Shown here: positions 35,041 through 47,117 of the stretch, piece after piece
Numbering within the stretch: the stretch's first letter is position 1
How the letters are laid out: each line of letters opens with the position of its first letter
The notes under the pieces: model-generated
The model's database searches: none
What the model saw: only the letters and a program-made list of their open reading frames with translations
What the model was told of the DNA's origin: nothing
Source of the DNA: Podospora pseudoanserina
Lineage: Eukaryota; Ascomycota; Sordariomycetes; Sordariales; Podosporaceae
Reading direction: 5' to 3'
DNA length: 64,000 bases
Assembly (NCBI RefSeq): GCF_035222485.1
Contig: NC_085923.1
Span: 1,426,001-1,490,000, forward strand
Made by a program: the position numbers and the translations under genes

Positions 35041-36527
35041 ATGGCTCGGAATCGAAACGAGTGAGTTTGCAAATTCATGAGAGCAAACAACAGCTTAAAT
35101 TTGTGCTGCGGGTGTCTCTCTGTTCCAGTCTGCCAACCGGTGGTCCTCTAATAAGCTCAAACACTAGCCTTGGCGACATGGAGTGAGGGCTGTACAAGTA
35201 AACAAGGAACCAAACGATCGGATGGCGCCCAAGAGGGGGTTCTCACCTGCGACCTCCCGTATCCCCTAGGATCAACCGCCGGAAAAACGCCATCAAGGCA
35301 GAAACTAACATCGATTTTCTCATCCAACGTGCCTTCGAGGAAGCGGCCTCTACTATACGCAGTAGTCTCATCGCCAAATTCACACAGACGATCTACAAAC
35401 AACTTCCCCATCTCATCGCCAGCCATCTTGGGCCTTGCCTCACCGACTATGAGGTTGAGATCCAGGAGCTTGGGTCTCGTTTTGTCTCCATACCCGGTGT
35501 GCCTTCTGTTCAAAATGGCGAGTGTGGGGGCCTGAAAGACCGATTCAAGGAGGTTCTTCGCAAGGTGGGAAACGACATCCCCCGCGGGTACTGGGCATCA
35601 ACGGGTGCGGTAGATGGTGGAGATGATGGCGAGGGGGTAATCGATGTCATTCTCGTGCTGAGTGATTATGAGAAAGACACAAGCCAGGGTAACTCAGGCC
35701 AGGGCGATGACGACGCCGAGGAGGAACCTGCAGGTGATGTGATCAAAACTACGATGCGAGGAGTCAGGCACGCGAGCACAGGGAGAAGCGGAAGAGGAGG
35801 AGGGTTGGCTGGGGAAAAGACATTGGGTAGGAGGAAACCAAGGCTCCTGGTGTCGGGGTACGCTCAAACATCGCAAGGGCGGGTGGAAAGACCGGCGAAA
35901 CGTGTTGGACGGCCTCCTACACGTCACGCAAGAGAGGTAGGGAAAGATTTGGAACCTCATGGTGGACCTGAGGTTGAGGTTGTTGGGGAAGAGACAATTC
36001 AGGCCATTGTCGGCAGTTACGTCAAACCCTCGGGGCGGATGAAGGAGATGGCGAAAATGAAGGTACGTTTTGAGTTGTCGTCTTAGCCCCAGCAATCAAT
36101 CTAGAAGTGAAGCTGATGACTTTGCAGTCTGTTAGGCCTTTGGTGGATTCATTACCCGCCTGAGCCAGGTCGGGAGGGGCAGTGGCACGGTCCTCAAAAC
36201 TGTGAAGCTGTTCTCATGCAAGAGCCGGGGGCCGTTGCTCGGCAGCCCTGTGACACTTGCCGCCGTGGGAGCGGGCCGTTTATCGAATGCGTTATTGTGC
36301 CGGGCACTGACTCATGAGCTGGGTGCTGGTACCAATGTCGTGACAAGTATTGCTCATTCAAACCCAAGTACCTAGGCGCCTCCAAGACAGCTCTCCTCTA
36401 CCATACACCTCGGTTTTTGACCAGTGGTATCATAGGCCAGGTGCTGCATCATTCCCGCCGCTTAGTTAGAAGAAGGTTTCGTTTGGATAGATACGGGTTC
36501 AAATTGCAAGTACATGTAGACAATTGA
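35041..36527 (+). pseudogene. Third DUF3716-like gene, interrupted in its Cys domain
   Basis: Exons 35041-35060, 35129-35182 and 35270-36062 join in phase (introns 68 and 87 nt with GTGAGT/GTGAGG donors and TTCCAG/CCCTAG acceptors), 289 codons. The protein starts MARNRND, continues with helices (NIDFLIQRAFEEAASTIRSS), an acidic patch (DDDAEEEP) and an AT-hook-like KRVGRPP. After a GTACGT donor at 36063 comes the Cys exon in frame: CEAVLMQEPGAVARQPCDTC, then GPFIECVIVPG. A TGA at 36315-36317 cuts it, yet CRDKYCSF and an open frame to 36527 lie beyond. The best acceptor, TTTGCAG at 36127, does not keep this frame; only a weaker one (CCTGAG at 36164) does. Related to the genes at 4005 and 6699; probably decaying. 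Confidence 0.55.
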
Positions 36528-36597
36528 CAGTTACATTATCAGTCTTCTGGCACCAGGGTATCCCGGTCGAACTAAGTACTGTATCAGTGTGACCACA

Positions 36598-38045
36598 TCA
36601 CCTTCTCAAGTGAACCTCCAACAACCCCAATGCCCCCTTATCATGCACCTTTCGAATCTCATACCTTTCATCCGCTTCCTTCAACAGCTTCTCAAACTCC
36701 TGTTTTGTCCTCTGCTTAGCGCCAAAGCTCACCAACATCACCATATCGGCCTGCCTCATTTCCCTCTCCCAATACCTCGGGACTGTCCCCGGCTCAGGCA
36801 GCACAATATCGTTGATCAACAGTGGTGTGCCCTCTGGTGAACCCTCAAGCCCAGGAACCACCGATCTGAACATTGTGACAACGTCGTGATCTGCCCAGTT
36901 GTGGGTACACTGCCGGATGAGGTATGCCGAAGCGCCTTTGTATGGCTGAGGCTCGAAGAAGCTTGCCCGAGAGAACGACACGCGGTTACGGACATCGTCG
37001 GTGAGGAGGCGTTGGCCTTGGGCGAGCATATCGTCGGATTCATCCTGGACGATGAAGTTGAGATGGGGGAAGGTCTGTGAAGGTTAGCAAACATTGGGGA
37101 AGTCATGTTTCAGGGGAAGGGGACTTACTCGAGCGAGAATGAGAGCGACATGGCCGCTTCCACCGCCGATATCTACCACGTTTCCCTTGATGCTTCCCCA
37201 GTTGAAGTTATCACGCAATTCGGTGACGCTGTTTTCCACTGTGATTCGATGGTCAGATACCTTCACTCTTTGTCCAGGATAACAAGCCGAGCAGAAACTT
37301 ACTCTTCCTCCACCCAGCCATCGCCTTCGCAAACCTCCCAGCATGTTCCGGGTGCTTGGAATAATACCTAAAAATCGGCACCCCATGTCTGGCGTAAAAC
37401 GGGCAATGCACACTGTCAGACTCATTGGGAGTCGCCTTCAGAGCAACACTCGACTCGGCCGCTGCCTTGATCATCTCGTCAAACCTGTCATGCAGCTAGA
37501 GTCAACGACCACAACCACCCAAACAGAAGGAAAAGGCAGATGACTCACGAATAATGCACCATAGACCTAACCTCATCATCCTGCTGCAGCGCATAAGAGA
37601 ACGAATTATGCGAGAAATACCCCTTCCTCCTCTCCTGAAAGAACCGATGGGTTATCAACAACCTCACCACCCTTCCTGTCCTGTCGGTGTCCAAACCTGC
37701 CTTTTTTGCGAGTTCCTCCACGGAGATTTCCCCCTCGGCTGGGATAAGCGTGAAGAAGTCAAAGTCGAGGGCGATTTGGAATGCGGCGATTTCGTAGCCC
37801 CGCATGAGGAAGTGGCGGTAGAAGAGCGCTGGTCCGTCGACGAGACGCTGGAGGTCTTCTAGGAGGGTGCGGAGGCTGCCTTGGAGCTCGCGGTAGTCTG
37901 CCTTGTTGGGGGGTGAGGCGGAGGAGGGGGAGAAGGTGGAGGCGGGGAGGTTGTTGGATTGGAGGTAGGCGGTGATTTCTTTGGTTTTGGAGAGGATGCC
38001 CTCGGCCAGGGCGAGGATGGAGACGTTTTCGGCGGTGTCGGACAT
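36598..38045 (-). CDS. SAM-dependent O-methyltransferase (COMT/sterigmatocystin type)
   Basis: Exons 38045-37549, 37484-37303, 37238-37129 and 37074-36598 join in phase (introns 64, 64 and 54 nt) to 421 aa. The N-terminal half is the helical dimerisation and substrate region with a winged-helix part (ISVEELAKKAGLDTDRTGRV). The catalytic half has SAM motif I VVDIGGGSGHVALILA, then LNFIVQDESDDM, and a late FEKLLKEADERYEIRKVH typical of plant-COMT-like fungal enzymes. It methylates a hydroxyl of a small molecule. It is head-to-head with the PKS, sharing a 626-base promoter with two TCGGCCGA sites, so co-expression and action on the polyketide (for example an enol of a pyrone) is the natural reading. 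Confidence 0.93.
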
Positions 38046-38198
38046 GGTGGAGGTTTGGTACCTAGAGTGGGATCTGGTTGCTGTCGATGTATGGTGATGG
38101 TGGTTGGTGTGCTGTCAAGTGTGTGGTAGTGACGGTGGTGGGATGGTCAAAGATCAAGGTTTTTGAAGGATTGGAAGTGTCACAATCGCGATTGATCC

Positions 38199-38206
38199 TC
38201 GGCCGA
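38199..38206. promoter_or_regulatory. TCGGCCGA palindrome, OMT-proximal
   Basis: Exact 8-bp palindrome containing CGG and CCG triplets, the usual Zn2Cys6 contact units, 154 bases upstream of the OMT start. One of five exact copies in cluster promoters. Confidence 0.6.
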
Positions 38207-38445
38207 GTTCGTGAGCATGATCTGGGTGATGATCTTGATCTCATGCATCGAGCGTACAAAGCAGATGCCCGAGAAATCTCGGTCTGACCACCACAGGTTG
38301 CATTTCCGCAGCAGAATGGCCCACTTGCGGATCATCGGCCAAAGTTCTCTGCACCGATATTGCACGGTGCGGTCTCAACGCATAGGGGATGCGTTATTGT
38401 CCGTCGACTCTACAGTAGACATACAATCTTCAAATCAGGAGGGCC

Positions 38446-38453
38446 TCGGCCGA
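38446..38453. promoter_or_regulatory. TCGGCCGA palindrome, PKS-proximal
   Basis: Exact copy 219 bases upstream of the PKS start codon, in the shared OMT/PKS promoter. Confidence 0.6.
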
Positions 38454-38671
38454 AGGACGTCGGAGCAGTTGAGATCACTGCTATCAACAGACGCTAAAGG
38501 ACTCGATGGTGTATGATTGCCAGCTTGAGGACACCAGAGATTCACCGAGATACATATCTTGTGATCGTGCCTAGAATTTTGGAGATCCAGAATAGAACCA
38601 TTGTACCCAAGCGGAAGATTACTGTCTCAAAACGAATGTCAATAGAGCGTAGATAGTCTCAACACTAAGCT

Positions 38672-41600
38672 ATGTCCTCCTCATCCATCCTCGAAGGCCC
38701 ACATGAGCCCGTAGCCATCATCGGCATGGGTAAGCTGCAATCTCATCAGTCCTTTCTGGACTGGCCATGTAATACTAACGTTTCTCACAGGCTGCCGGTG
38801 GGCCGGTGACATTCGTGACCCTTCAGGGCTATGGGCCCTTCTGAAGAACAAACGTGACGGCTGGCGCGAATTCAACCACCCTAGATTCTCTGCCAAGGGC
38901 TTCTACCACTCCAACAAAGAGCGCCCAGGATCCATGAGAACACCCGGTGCGTTTCTCATGGACGAAGATGCTCGCCTATTTGATCATTCCCTCTTCGGCA
39001 TCACCGGGCGAGAAGCCGAAACCCTCGACCCGTCTCAACGGAAGCTGCTCGAAGTGGTGTACGAGGCTCTCGAGAACGGAGGGGAGACTTGGGAGAGTAT
39101 TTCAGGAACACGAACCGGGGTGTATATCGGCAACTTCGCCCTCGATCACATCCTCATTCAGGCGCGGGATTGGGAGAGCCCAAAGTCATACGGTGCCACG
39201 GGAGCGGACACGAGTATTCTCGCCAATCGTATCAGTTACATCTTCAACCTTCATGGTCCAAGGTATGCACCGGTCTTCCTAGAAATCAACGTTAGTCGGG
39301 CAATCAGGGGCTAATGGTTACCACAGTCTGGCCACAAACACCGCCTGCTCATCCTCCATGTATGCCCTGCACATGGCCGTCAGTGCGATCCGCAGTGGTG
39401 ACTGTGACGGCGCCATAGTCGCGGCAGCCAACTGGATATCCGATCCCAGCATGCAGTTTGTGCTCGACAAGCTCGGCGCACTCTCGCCCACGGCGCGATG
39501 TCACACGTTCGACGCCTCTGCAGACGGTTACGCCCGTGGGGAGGGCTACGCCGCTCTATATCTCAAGAAATCCACCATAGCCGTGGTAGACTCGTTGCCA
39601 ATTCGAGCCATGATTCGAGGCACCGCCATCAACGCCAACGGCCGGACAGGAGGCATCACCCGACCCAGCATAGCCGGACAGGAAGACGTCATTCGCGAGG
39701 CCTACAAACACGCCGGCGGCCTCCCCTTCTCAGAAACGACATTCTTCGAGTGCCATGGCACGGGCACACAAGCCGGCGACCCGATTGAAGTGACGGCCGT
39801 CGGCAACGTCTTTGCTTCCTCTCGGTCAGACGCCCCGGAAGACCGGCTCCTCATCGGCTCCATCAAGCCAAACCTTGGCCACACGGAAGGTGCAAGTGCC
39901 ATCGCTTCGGTTATGAAGGTGGTTCTTTCCCTCGAAGCAGGCCAAATCCCACCAACCTTTGGGATCGAGGAACTGAACCCGAGCATCGACTTTGCGGGAG
40001 CCAAAGTCGAAGTTGTCAAAGATGGCACGATACCCTGGCCGGAAGGAAAGCTCCGGCGCGCAAGCGTAAATTCCTTCGGGTTCGGCGGGGCCAACGGGCA
40101 CTGTATTATCGACCACGTCAATGTGGTTCTCCCCGACTACATCAAGCCCGGAATCTCTGGGGCCGGCGCCTCAGCCAACGGCCATACCGCCAACGGGTAT
40201 TCCAACGGGAAGGCCCACGAGGGCAACAACGGAGTGGTGACGCCACCTGCTGACCACTCCCCTCTCACGACTAAACCGAGAAAGACGACGAAGGCAGACG
40301 CCACCACGCGTGACCTCGTGCTTCTCCCGTTCTCGGCCCATACCGAGCAATCCCTCAAGTCGAATATTGCCGCCCTCTCTCGCGTCATCCACCGGTGGCC
40401 CCTTGCAGATATCGCCTACACCCTGAGCTCCAAACGATCACGTTTCCAGCAGCGTTCATTCCGCATCGTCGCCAAGAGCGATATCCAAACCGGGCTCGCC
40501 ACAGAAAGTCGCATCCTAACAAGCCCCCTGCGGCCAGCAAACATCGGATATGTTTTCACGGGTCAGGGCGCACAGTGGCATGCCATGGGCGCCCAGCTAT
40601 TCGAGTACGCCGTCTTTCGCGCGGCGATCACCCACCTGGACCGGGTGATGGATGCACTACCATCCCGGTCCACGTGGAAGATTTCCGATGTCCTAGCCGG
40701 CAACTGCGAGCCCGATCTCGTGCTGTCACCCCAAGTGTCCCAAGTGGCCTGTACCGCCGTTCAAATCGGGCTCATCGATTTGCTTGCATCGTGGTCTATC
40801 GCGCCTGCCGCAGTGGTTGGCCACTCCTCTGGCGAAATGGCAGCGGCGTATGCGTCGGGGTATATCACAGCTGCCGAAGCTATTACTGCTGCCTACTTTC
40901 GCGGTTTGGCCGTGTCGCAGAATAATGCAAAGGGCGCCATGTTGGCTGTGGGTGTTGGGATGGATGCCGTGATGGAATACCTGGACGGAAAGGAAGACCG
41001 CATTAAGATTGCGGCGATCAACTCGCCCGGCAGTGTCACGCTGTCTGGTGACGAGGATGCCATCGAGTCCCTGTCGGCCTCGCTCAACGAGGAAGGCGTG
41101 TTCAACCGTGTCCTTCGAACTGGCGGAAATGCCTACCATTCACATCACATGGTGGCACTGGGCGGGCAATACAACGACATGCTGTCTAAGGGACTTGAGC
41201 ACATCGACAATATCGGACTGGTTGACAAGAACCAGAGATACCCTCTCATCCGCTGGGTGTCGTCGGTGACCCCTGATGAGGCCATGGCTTTTGAGGTGGG
41301 TGCTTCGTACTGGAGAGCAAACCTTGAATCATCCGTCCGCTTCTCCGAGGCTGTCAGCGGGATGATGAGCTTGGAGGGTGACCAAGCCGTTGATATCTTG
41401 GTGGAGCTCGGCCCGCACCCGGCGCTGAAGAGCCCGGTGGACCAGATATTGAAGAGTATCGGCAAGTCTGCACCACATGTCGCATCACTGAAGAGAGGAG
41501 AAGACAGCCGGGAGTCTGTGCTCCAGCTCGCCGGCACCCTGTTTAGCCTGAATGCCGAAGTGGACTTGGTTGCAGTAAACGCAGTCGATGATGGCTTGCA

Positions 41601-44600
41601 CGAGGGCCGGTGGAGTCTCGCGCACGGCTGTACGGCAGTCGATCTCCCCCCTTACCAGTACACATATGGACCGGTCAATTACTATGAGAGCCGGCTTAGC
41701 AAGGAATATCGACTTCGACAGGTCCTTAGGCACGACCTTATAGGCGCCCGGCTGCCCGGCGCCAGCAAGCTACGGCCTCAATGGCGGAATATTCTTCGAC
41801 TTAAGGATGTGCCCTGGTTGGGCGACCACCGCTTGATTCCTGACGCCGTCTTCCCTGCGGCGGGCTTCATTGCTATGGGAATAGAGGCCGCCACGCAGGT
41901 GTACCACGAGCTCCCCAAGGCATATGAGATCACGGGGTACTCGCTCCGCAAGGTTGACATCGAGACCGCCCTGCGGCTTCCCGAAGATGATTGTGGTGTT
42001 GATATCATCCTCAGTTTGGAACTGGCAGACACGGACGCAACGGTCAAATCACCTGGCTGGTCCCGTTTCACCGTCAGTTCGGTATCCAGGGATTCCGATG
42101 AGTGGACGGAGCACTGCACAGGTCTCGTCAAAGTCGAGATCTCGGAGAAGCCTGCGGTGGCCAGCAAGATGGGCTCTTTGACGGACCCCCGATTCCCCGG
42201 CACACATGCGTGGTACAACAAGTTCACCGAGATTGGCATCGGCTATGGCCCAACTTTCCAGCCTCTCTCCGATATCCGGGCAGACCCCAACCAGAATTTA
42301 GCCCAAGCAACCGTGGCGCTGAACACAACGGACAACACGATCGAAGGAGGAGAGTCAAGCTATGCGCTCCATCCGGCGGCCCTCGACGGCACCTTCCAGC
42401 TAGGTCTCATTGCCTGCTACGGTGGCCAATTGGAACGTGCATACACTGCCTTCGTGCCTGTCCACCTTTCAAGCATGTATCTGAAAGCAGGACTCAACCC
42501 GCATACACCCGCAACAGCCATAGCCCACGGTCAGACCCAAGGCCTGCGCGGTGCCTACATCAAGCTGCAAATGACTGACGAAAGCGGCAGCGTTGTCCTG
42601 GACGTCGACACGCTGCGCTGTCTTAGTTTCAAGGAGTCCAAGTCGGACGAGTACACCATGCAGTCCAAGAAGGCCCTGAGCAGCCCTTTCACCAGGCTCA
42701 CCTGGAAGCCCGACATCCGTACTCTTAACAACGACCAGATCCGGGCACTGTTCCCCCCCCTACAGGAAAATAACCAAGGTGCCGCAAGCCTCGAGGTGGT
42801 CGACATGATCTGCTGCCTGGTCGTGGCGGACATCTACGAGGTATTCATCAAAAGCGCAACCAGCGTACCCCAGCCCAAAGGTGAACTCCGCCACTGGGTC
42901 TCTTGGCTGAAGTGGTGCGTTGAGGAAGACAATCGGGAGAATATGGTCGAAGCCAAGAGTCTTCCTGCCGACCAGCGTCACCAGCTGCTTAAGAAGCTGT
43001 ACGTTGAGGCCGGTGATCGGCCCGAGGCACAGGCGGCTCGGAGACTGCACGAGAACATGGGTGAAATCCTCGCAGAGCGCAAGACAGGTATTGACGTCCT
43101 CGTGCCGGATGGACTCCTCACGGCGCTGTACGAGACAGGCCATGTCATTGTGGGCTCATACCCGCAGCTACGTAATGTCCTCGACTGCCTCGGCCATGCC
43201 AATCCCAATATGCGTATTTTAGAGGTCGGCGCAGGTACTGGCGCAGGCACACGAGTAGCTATGGGGGCGCTGACAAGGTCGAACGGCATTAAGCGGTACG
43301 CTGATTACACGTTTACTGATATCTCGGCTGGTTTCTTGACGGCCGCTCATGAGTTCATGTCAGGCTATCGTGATGTGAACTACGCTGTTTTGGATATCGG
43401 GGAGGATCCGCTCGCCCATGGGTTTGAGCCGGTCTACGATGTGGTCTTTGCATGTGAGGCTATCCACGCAACGGCCAGTATGGATGTAACTCTCGAAAAC
43501 TGCCGGAGGTTGTTGAAGCCGGGAGGCAGGTTAGTGCTAGTGGAGAGCACGCGTATGAGAGTGCTGCTGGGGCTGCTGTACGGTACTCTCACGGGTTATT
43601 GGCTGGGGGTTGGTGACGGTCGTACTGAGGGGCCTTTCATGGACCTGGAGACCTGGGACAGGCGATTGAGGAAGGCCGGCTTCTCGGGCACGGAGCTGGC
43701 CCTTGATGACTACAACCGCCCCCATAACACGACCTCCATCCTCGTTTCCACCCGTGTCGAAGAGTCTTACGTGGTCACCAACAAAGACACAGAGGCAAAG
43801 GAAGGTCCGGCCGCCGTGATCCATCTTTTGCACGGAGCCAATGGCCCGTCGCCTCTCTTGGAGCAAGTCTCCAGTGAGTTTGAGCGTTGTGGCGTCAAAG
43901 CTGTGGCATGTTCGATCAATGAAGCGTCCGAAACAGTACAGCCCAACGCCCGCACCGTGGTATTCCTCAACGACGAGAATGACCTCTTTGACACTGAAAA
44001 CGCCAGCCTTCTCAACTCGTTCCAGCATCTTGCCCGAAACACCAAGAGCATGGTCTGGTTGACGTCGAGTGGAATTGCCAAAGGTCAGGACCCTCGGGCC
44101 GCCTTCATGATTGGCCTTCTCCGAACCATCGCGACTGAGAACCCGGCCGGCCGTTTCCTCTCCATTGACATTGATGCGGAGACTTTCGGAGAACAGGATG
44201 ATGCTCTCATTCGCAACATCGTCAAATCCGAGCTAGCCCTGCAGAATGAGGATGCCTCTGATGAAGAAGGTAGCAAGGACCGAGAGTTTGTCTGGCAGGA
44301 CGGCTGTATGTGGGTGAGCCGGGTAGTCCCTGACACAGAGCTCGGCGTGTATATCGACCTAAGCAAAACACCTACGAGCAGAGGCTCTCGGATGGTTCCC
44401 ATTGGCAGTCAAGGTCCTGTTCGTGCGGCATTCGAGACCCCCGGCATCCTTACTTCGCTATACTTCCGAGCCTATACAGAGCTCTTGCAGCCCATCCCAG
44501 CGGACTACGTTGACGTTCAAGTGGCAGCTGTGGGCGTGAACTGGAAGGATTTGGGCCTCACGTCAGGTCGATTTGACGCAACTGGCAGCAACCTGTCGTC

Positions 44601-46659
44601 AGAATACGCCGGCATTGTAACCAAGATCGGTGCCGCAGTGGATGGTCTGTCTGTTGGGGATCGTGTCTATGGTGTCGGCAGAGGCCAGTTTGGAAGCTAC
44701 ACGAGAGTTCCTGCCGCATTTGCACAAAAGCTCGAGCCAGGAGACATTCTCACCGAGATGGCTACGATGCCACTGGTGTACATGACAGCCATCTATGCCT
44801 TTGACTATGTGGCACGGCTTAGAAAAGGCCAGAAGGTGTTGCTACAGTCTGCCACAGGCGGGCTGGGCTTGGCGGCTATTCAGGTTGCGCGGGCTCGGGG
44901 TGCCGATGTATTCGCTACTGTTGGCACTGCTGAAAAGGTCTCGTTCCTTGTTCACACTGTGGGTATCCCGGCAGATCACATCTTTTCCTCTCGGGACCCT
45001 ACGGCGCTATCCAATGCTGCCAAAGCAACAGGCAGGGGCGGCTTTGATGTCATTCTCAGTACGGTTGTCGGAGGAGGTTTCCTGTGCGAATCCCTTAAAG
45101 CGCTGGCTCCCATGGGACATCTTGTCGACGTTGGTCGGCTCGACGTACTTGAAGCCAAGGACATTGGCTTGGAGCACTTCCAGAGGAACGCCACTCTGAC
45201 CTCGTTCGATCTTAATGTCCTCCTGGACAATGATCCAGAGCTTGGACGCGAGTTGATGCAGACAGTCAATGACCTTTATCGATGGAACGTTATTGCGCCG
45301 ATTCGCCCCTTTGCCGTTCACGATGTGTCGGAGCTCGACCAAGTCTTGGTGGGCATGTCCAGGGGCACGCACATTGGAAAACTGGTGGTGTCATTTGAGA
45401 ATCCAGCCTCTCTGATCAAGCTTGTCCAAGAGCCGCCAGCAGCGAAGTTCGACTCTGAGGCACGCTATGTTGTCACTGGAGGTCTGGGCGGGCTTGGCCG
45501 AGCCATTATCAAGTGGATGGTCAGTCGTGGCGCTCGTGACTTTGTGGTACTTTCTAGGCGTGGTATCAACACCCCTGCTGCAAAATTGCTGGTAAAGGAT
45601 CTTGAGTCGCAAGGCGTTCGTGTCGAGCCAGCGGTCTGTGATGTGAGCAAGCGAGAGAATGTCATGAAAGCGGTCCGCAACGCTGCATCGGGCGACCGGC
45701 CTGTCAAAGGAGTGATCCATGCAGCCATGTCATTGACAGATCTCTCGTTCGACAAGCTGACCATTGATCAATGGCGAGATGGGTTTGCTGCAAAGGCTTT
45801 GGGTACCCTCAACCTGCACGAAGCCACTCTTTCATTACCTTTGGACTTTTTCGTCATGATCACGTCGACCGAGTCCATCTGGGCACCACCAACTCAAGCG
45901 GCATACATCGCTGCAAACAGCTTTCAGGACTATTTTGCCCGCTACCGTCGACGACTCGGCCTTCCCGCGTCCACAGTATCGTATGGCTTGGTGGCTGATG
46001 TCAAGTCGGACTTCCTTCACAACTCGGTTGGCACAGATGACATGTACGTACGTAACAAGACCATGACAATCACAGAGCATCAGGTCCTCGCCCAGCTGGA
46101 GCCGGCCTTCTTGCCTGCGGAGACAACTTGCTGGGTTGGGCAGGATCAGGACCCGTTGTCGGAGGCCAATATCTTGACATGTCTCGATCCGGTCGGGTTG
46201 GCTGAATTGGCGTCGATGAACGATCATATCCCACGCTGGTATCGCGATGGGCGCGTGTCGGTTATCATGCGGGCAATGAAGGACGCGCAACGACAAGCGA
46301 GCGGGGCAGATGCGGCTCAGGATGGCGCTGGCGGAGCAGGCAAGTCGGCCGTGGCCCGACTGCGGTCGTCATTCTCGGAGGGGATCAAGGGAGGAGCTGG
46401 CGCCCGGGCCAATACGGTCGCGCTCGTGACCGAAGGCGTGATACAGACTGTTGCTGGGATGTTGTTTATCGATGCGTCAGCAGTGGACCCTGCCAAGAGT
46501 ATTGCCGAGCATGGCGTTGACAGCCTCATTGCGGCTGAACTGCGGAGCTGGTTCCACCAGGCGTTGAAGACGAACCTCAAGATGGGGGAACTGCTGGACG
46601 CACAGACGAGTATCAAGACACTGGCTGAGAATATTGTAGATGCGGCGTTGAAGGAGTAG
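38672..46659 (+). CDS. Highly reducing type I polyketide synthase (KS-AT-DH-MT-ER-KR-ACP)
   Basis: Exons 38672-38729, 38791-39262 and 39327-46659 (introns 61 and 64 nt) give 2620 aa. KS: NTACSSSM with Cys184, ECHGTGTQAGDP His320, PNLGHTEG His362. AT: FTGQGAQWHAMG and GHSSGEMAAA, Ser677, malonyl type expected. DH: GDHRLIPDAVFPAAG His1011 and HPAALDG Asp1197; the usual Gly of HxxxGxxxxP is Pro. C-methyltransferase: ILEVGAGTGAGTR, glutamate 1476. ER: LLQSATGGLGLAAIQVA near 2018. KR: VVTGGLGGLGRAI near 2229 with Tyr2370 in AAYIAAN. ACP: GVDSLIAAEL, Ser2576 for phosphopantetheine. There is no thioesterase or reductase, so release needs pyrone formation or a partner. Every catalytic residue I can place is present, so it looks functional. 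It is the core gene of the cluster. Confidence 0.97.
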
Positions 46660-46717
46660 GTTGAGCATTCATGTCATTACTTTTCGCAGCGTTAGATAGA
46701 CAGATGAAGTCGTTGAA

Positions 46718-46741
46718 GCAACTCCTGATGCAACTCCTGAT
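46718..46741. repeat. 12-base tandem duplication
   Basis: GCAACTCCTGAT occurs twice back to back, followed by diverged partial copies (ACCCTGATGC). Seen directly. Confidence 0.8.
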
Positions 46742-46878
46742 ACGACCCTGATGCGATTCCAAATGCGAACTCCTAACCTGCTTCCAATGCTCAGGCGGTA
46801 GCCATCAGAGACTGTCGTGATAAGCACTGCGGTAGGTTCACGTGTTCATCCCAAGCTCGGGCACTCGCAGAACTGGCG

Positions 46879-46886
46879 TCGGCCGA
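46879..46886. promoter_or_regulatory. TCGGCCGA palindrome before NTF2-like gene
   Basis: Third exact copy of the cluster palindrome, 232 bases upstream of the start at 47118. Confidence 0.6.
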
Positions 46887-47117
46887 AGTTGCTCGGGTGC
46901 TCCCGTGCCAAGGCCGGTGATCGACAGGCTTATCCCTCCGCACTTGATCCGAGGCGGGGTGACGCCAAGACCCTAACACTAATACGGCTTATCCCCGGTA
47001 AGTCCGGCAATGCTATCATAAACCATAACGTCCACCACCATCGAGAGCAACGCTGCTTTTCATCTTGACACATCCTGCAAACTTCTCAACAAGAAACGCA
47101 ATTGCGATATCTCCAAA

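Larger units (their letters stand above)
38046..38671. promoter_or_regulatory. Bidirectional OMT/PKS promoter
   Basis: A 626-base divergent spacer with two exact TCGGCCGA palindromes (38199-38206 and 38446-38453) and a near match TCGGCCAA at 38335. The placement, at roughly equal depth from both starts, suits joint control of the two genes. Confidence 0.65.
46660..47117. promoter_or_regulatory. PKS 3' flank and promoter of the NTF2-like gene
   Basis: 458 bases. It holds a 12-base tandem duplication at 46718-46741 and one exact TCGGCCGA at 46879-46886, 232 bases before the next start codon. Confidence 0.55.

Noticed and set aside
33088-36527. Repeat-induced point mutation as proven cause of the two stops
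   Set aside because: Two C-to-T compatible changes are too few; the surrounding coding sequence does not look heavily mutated.
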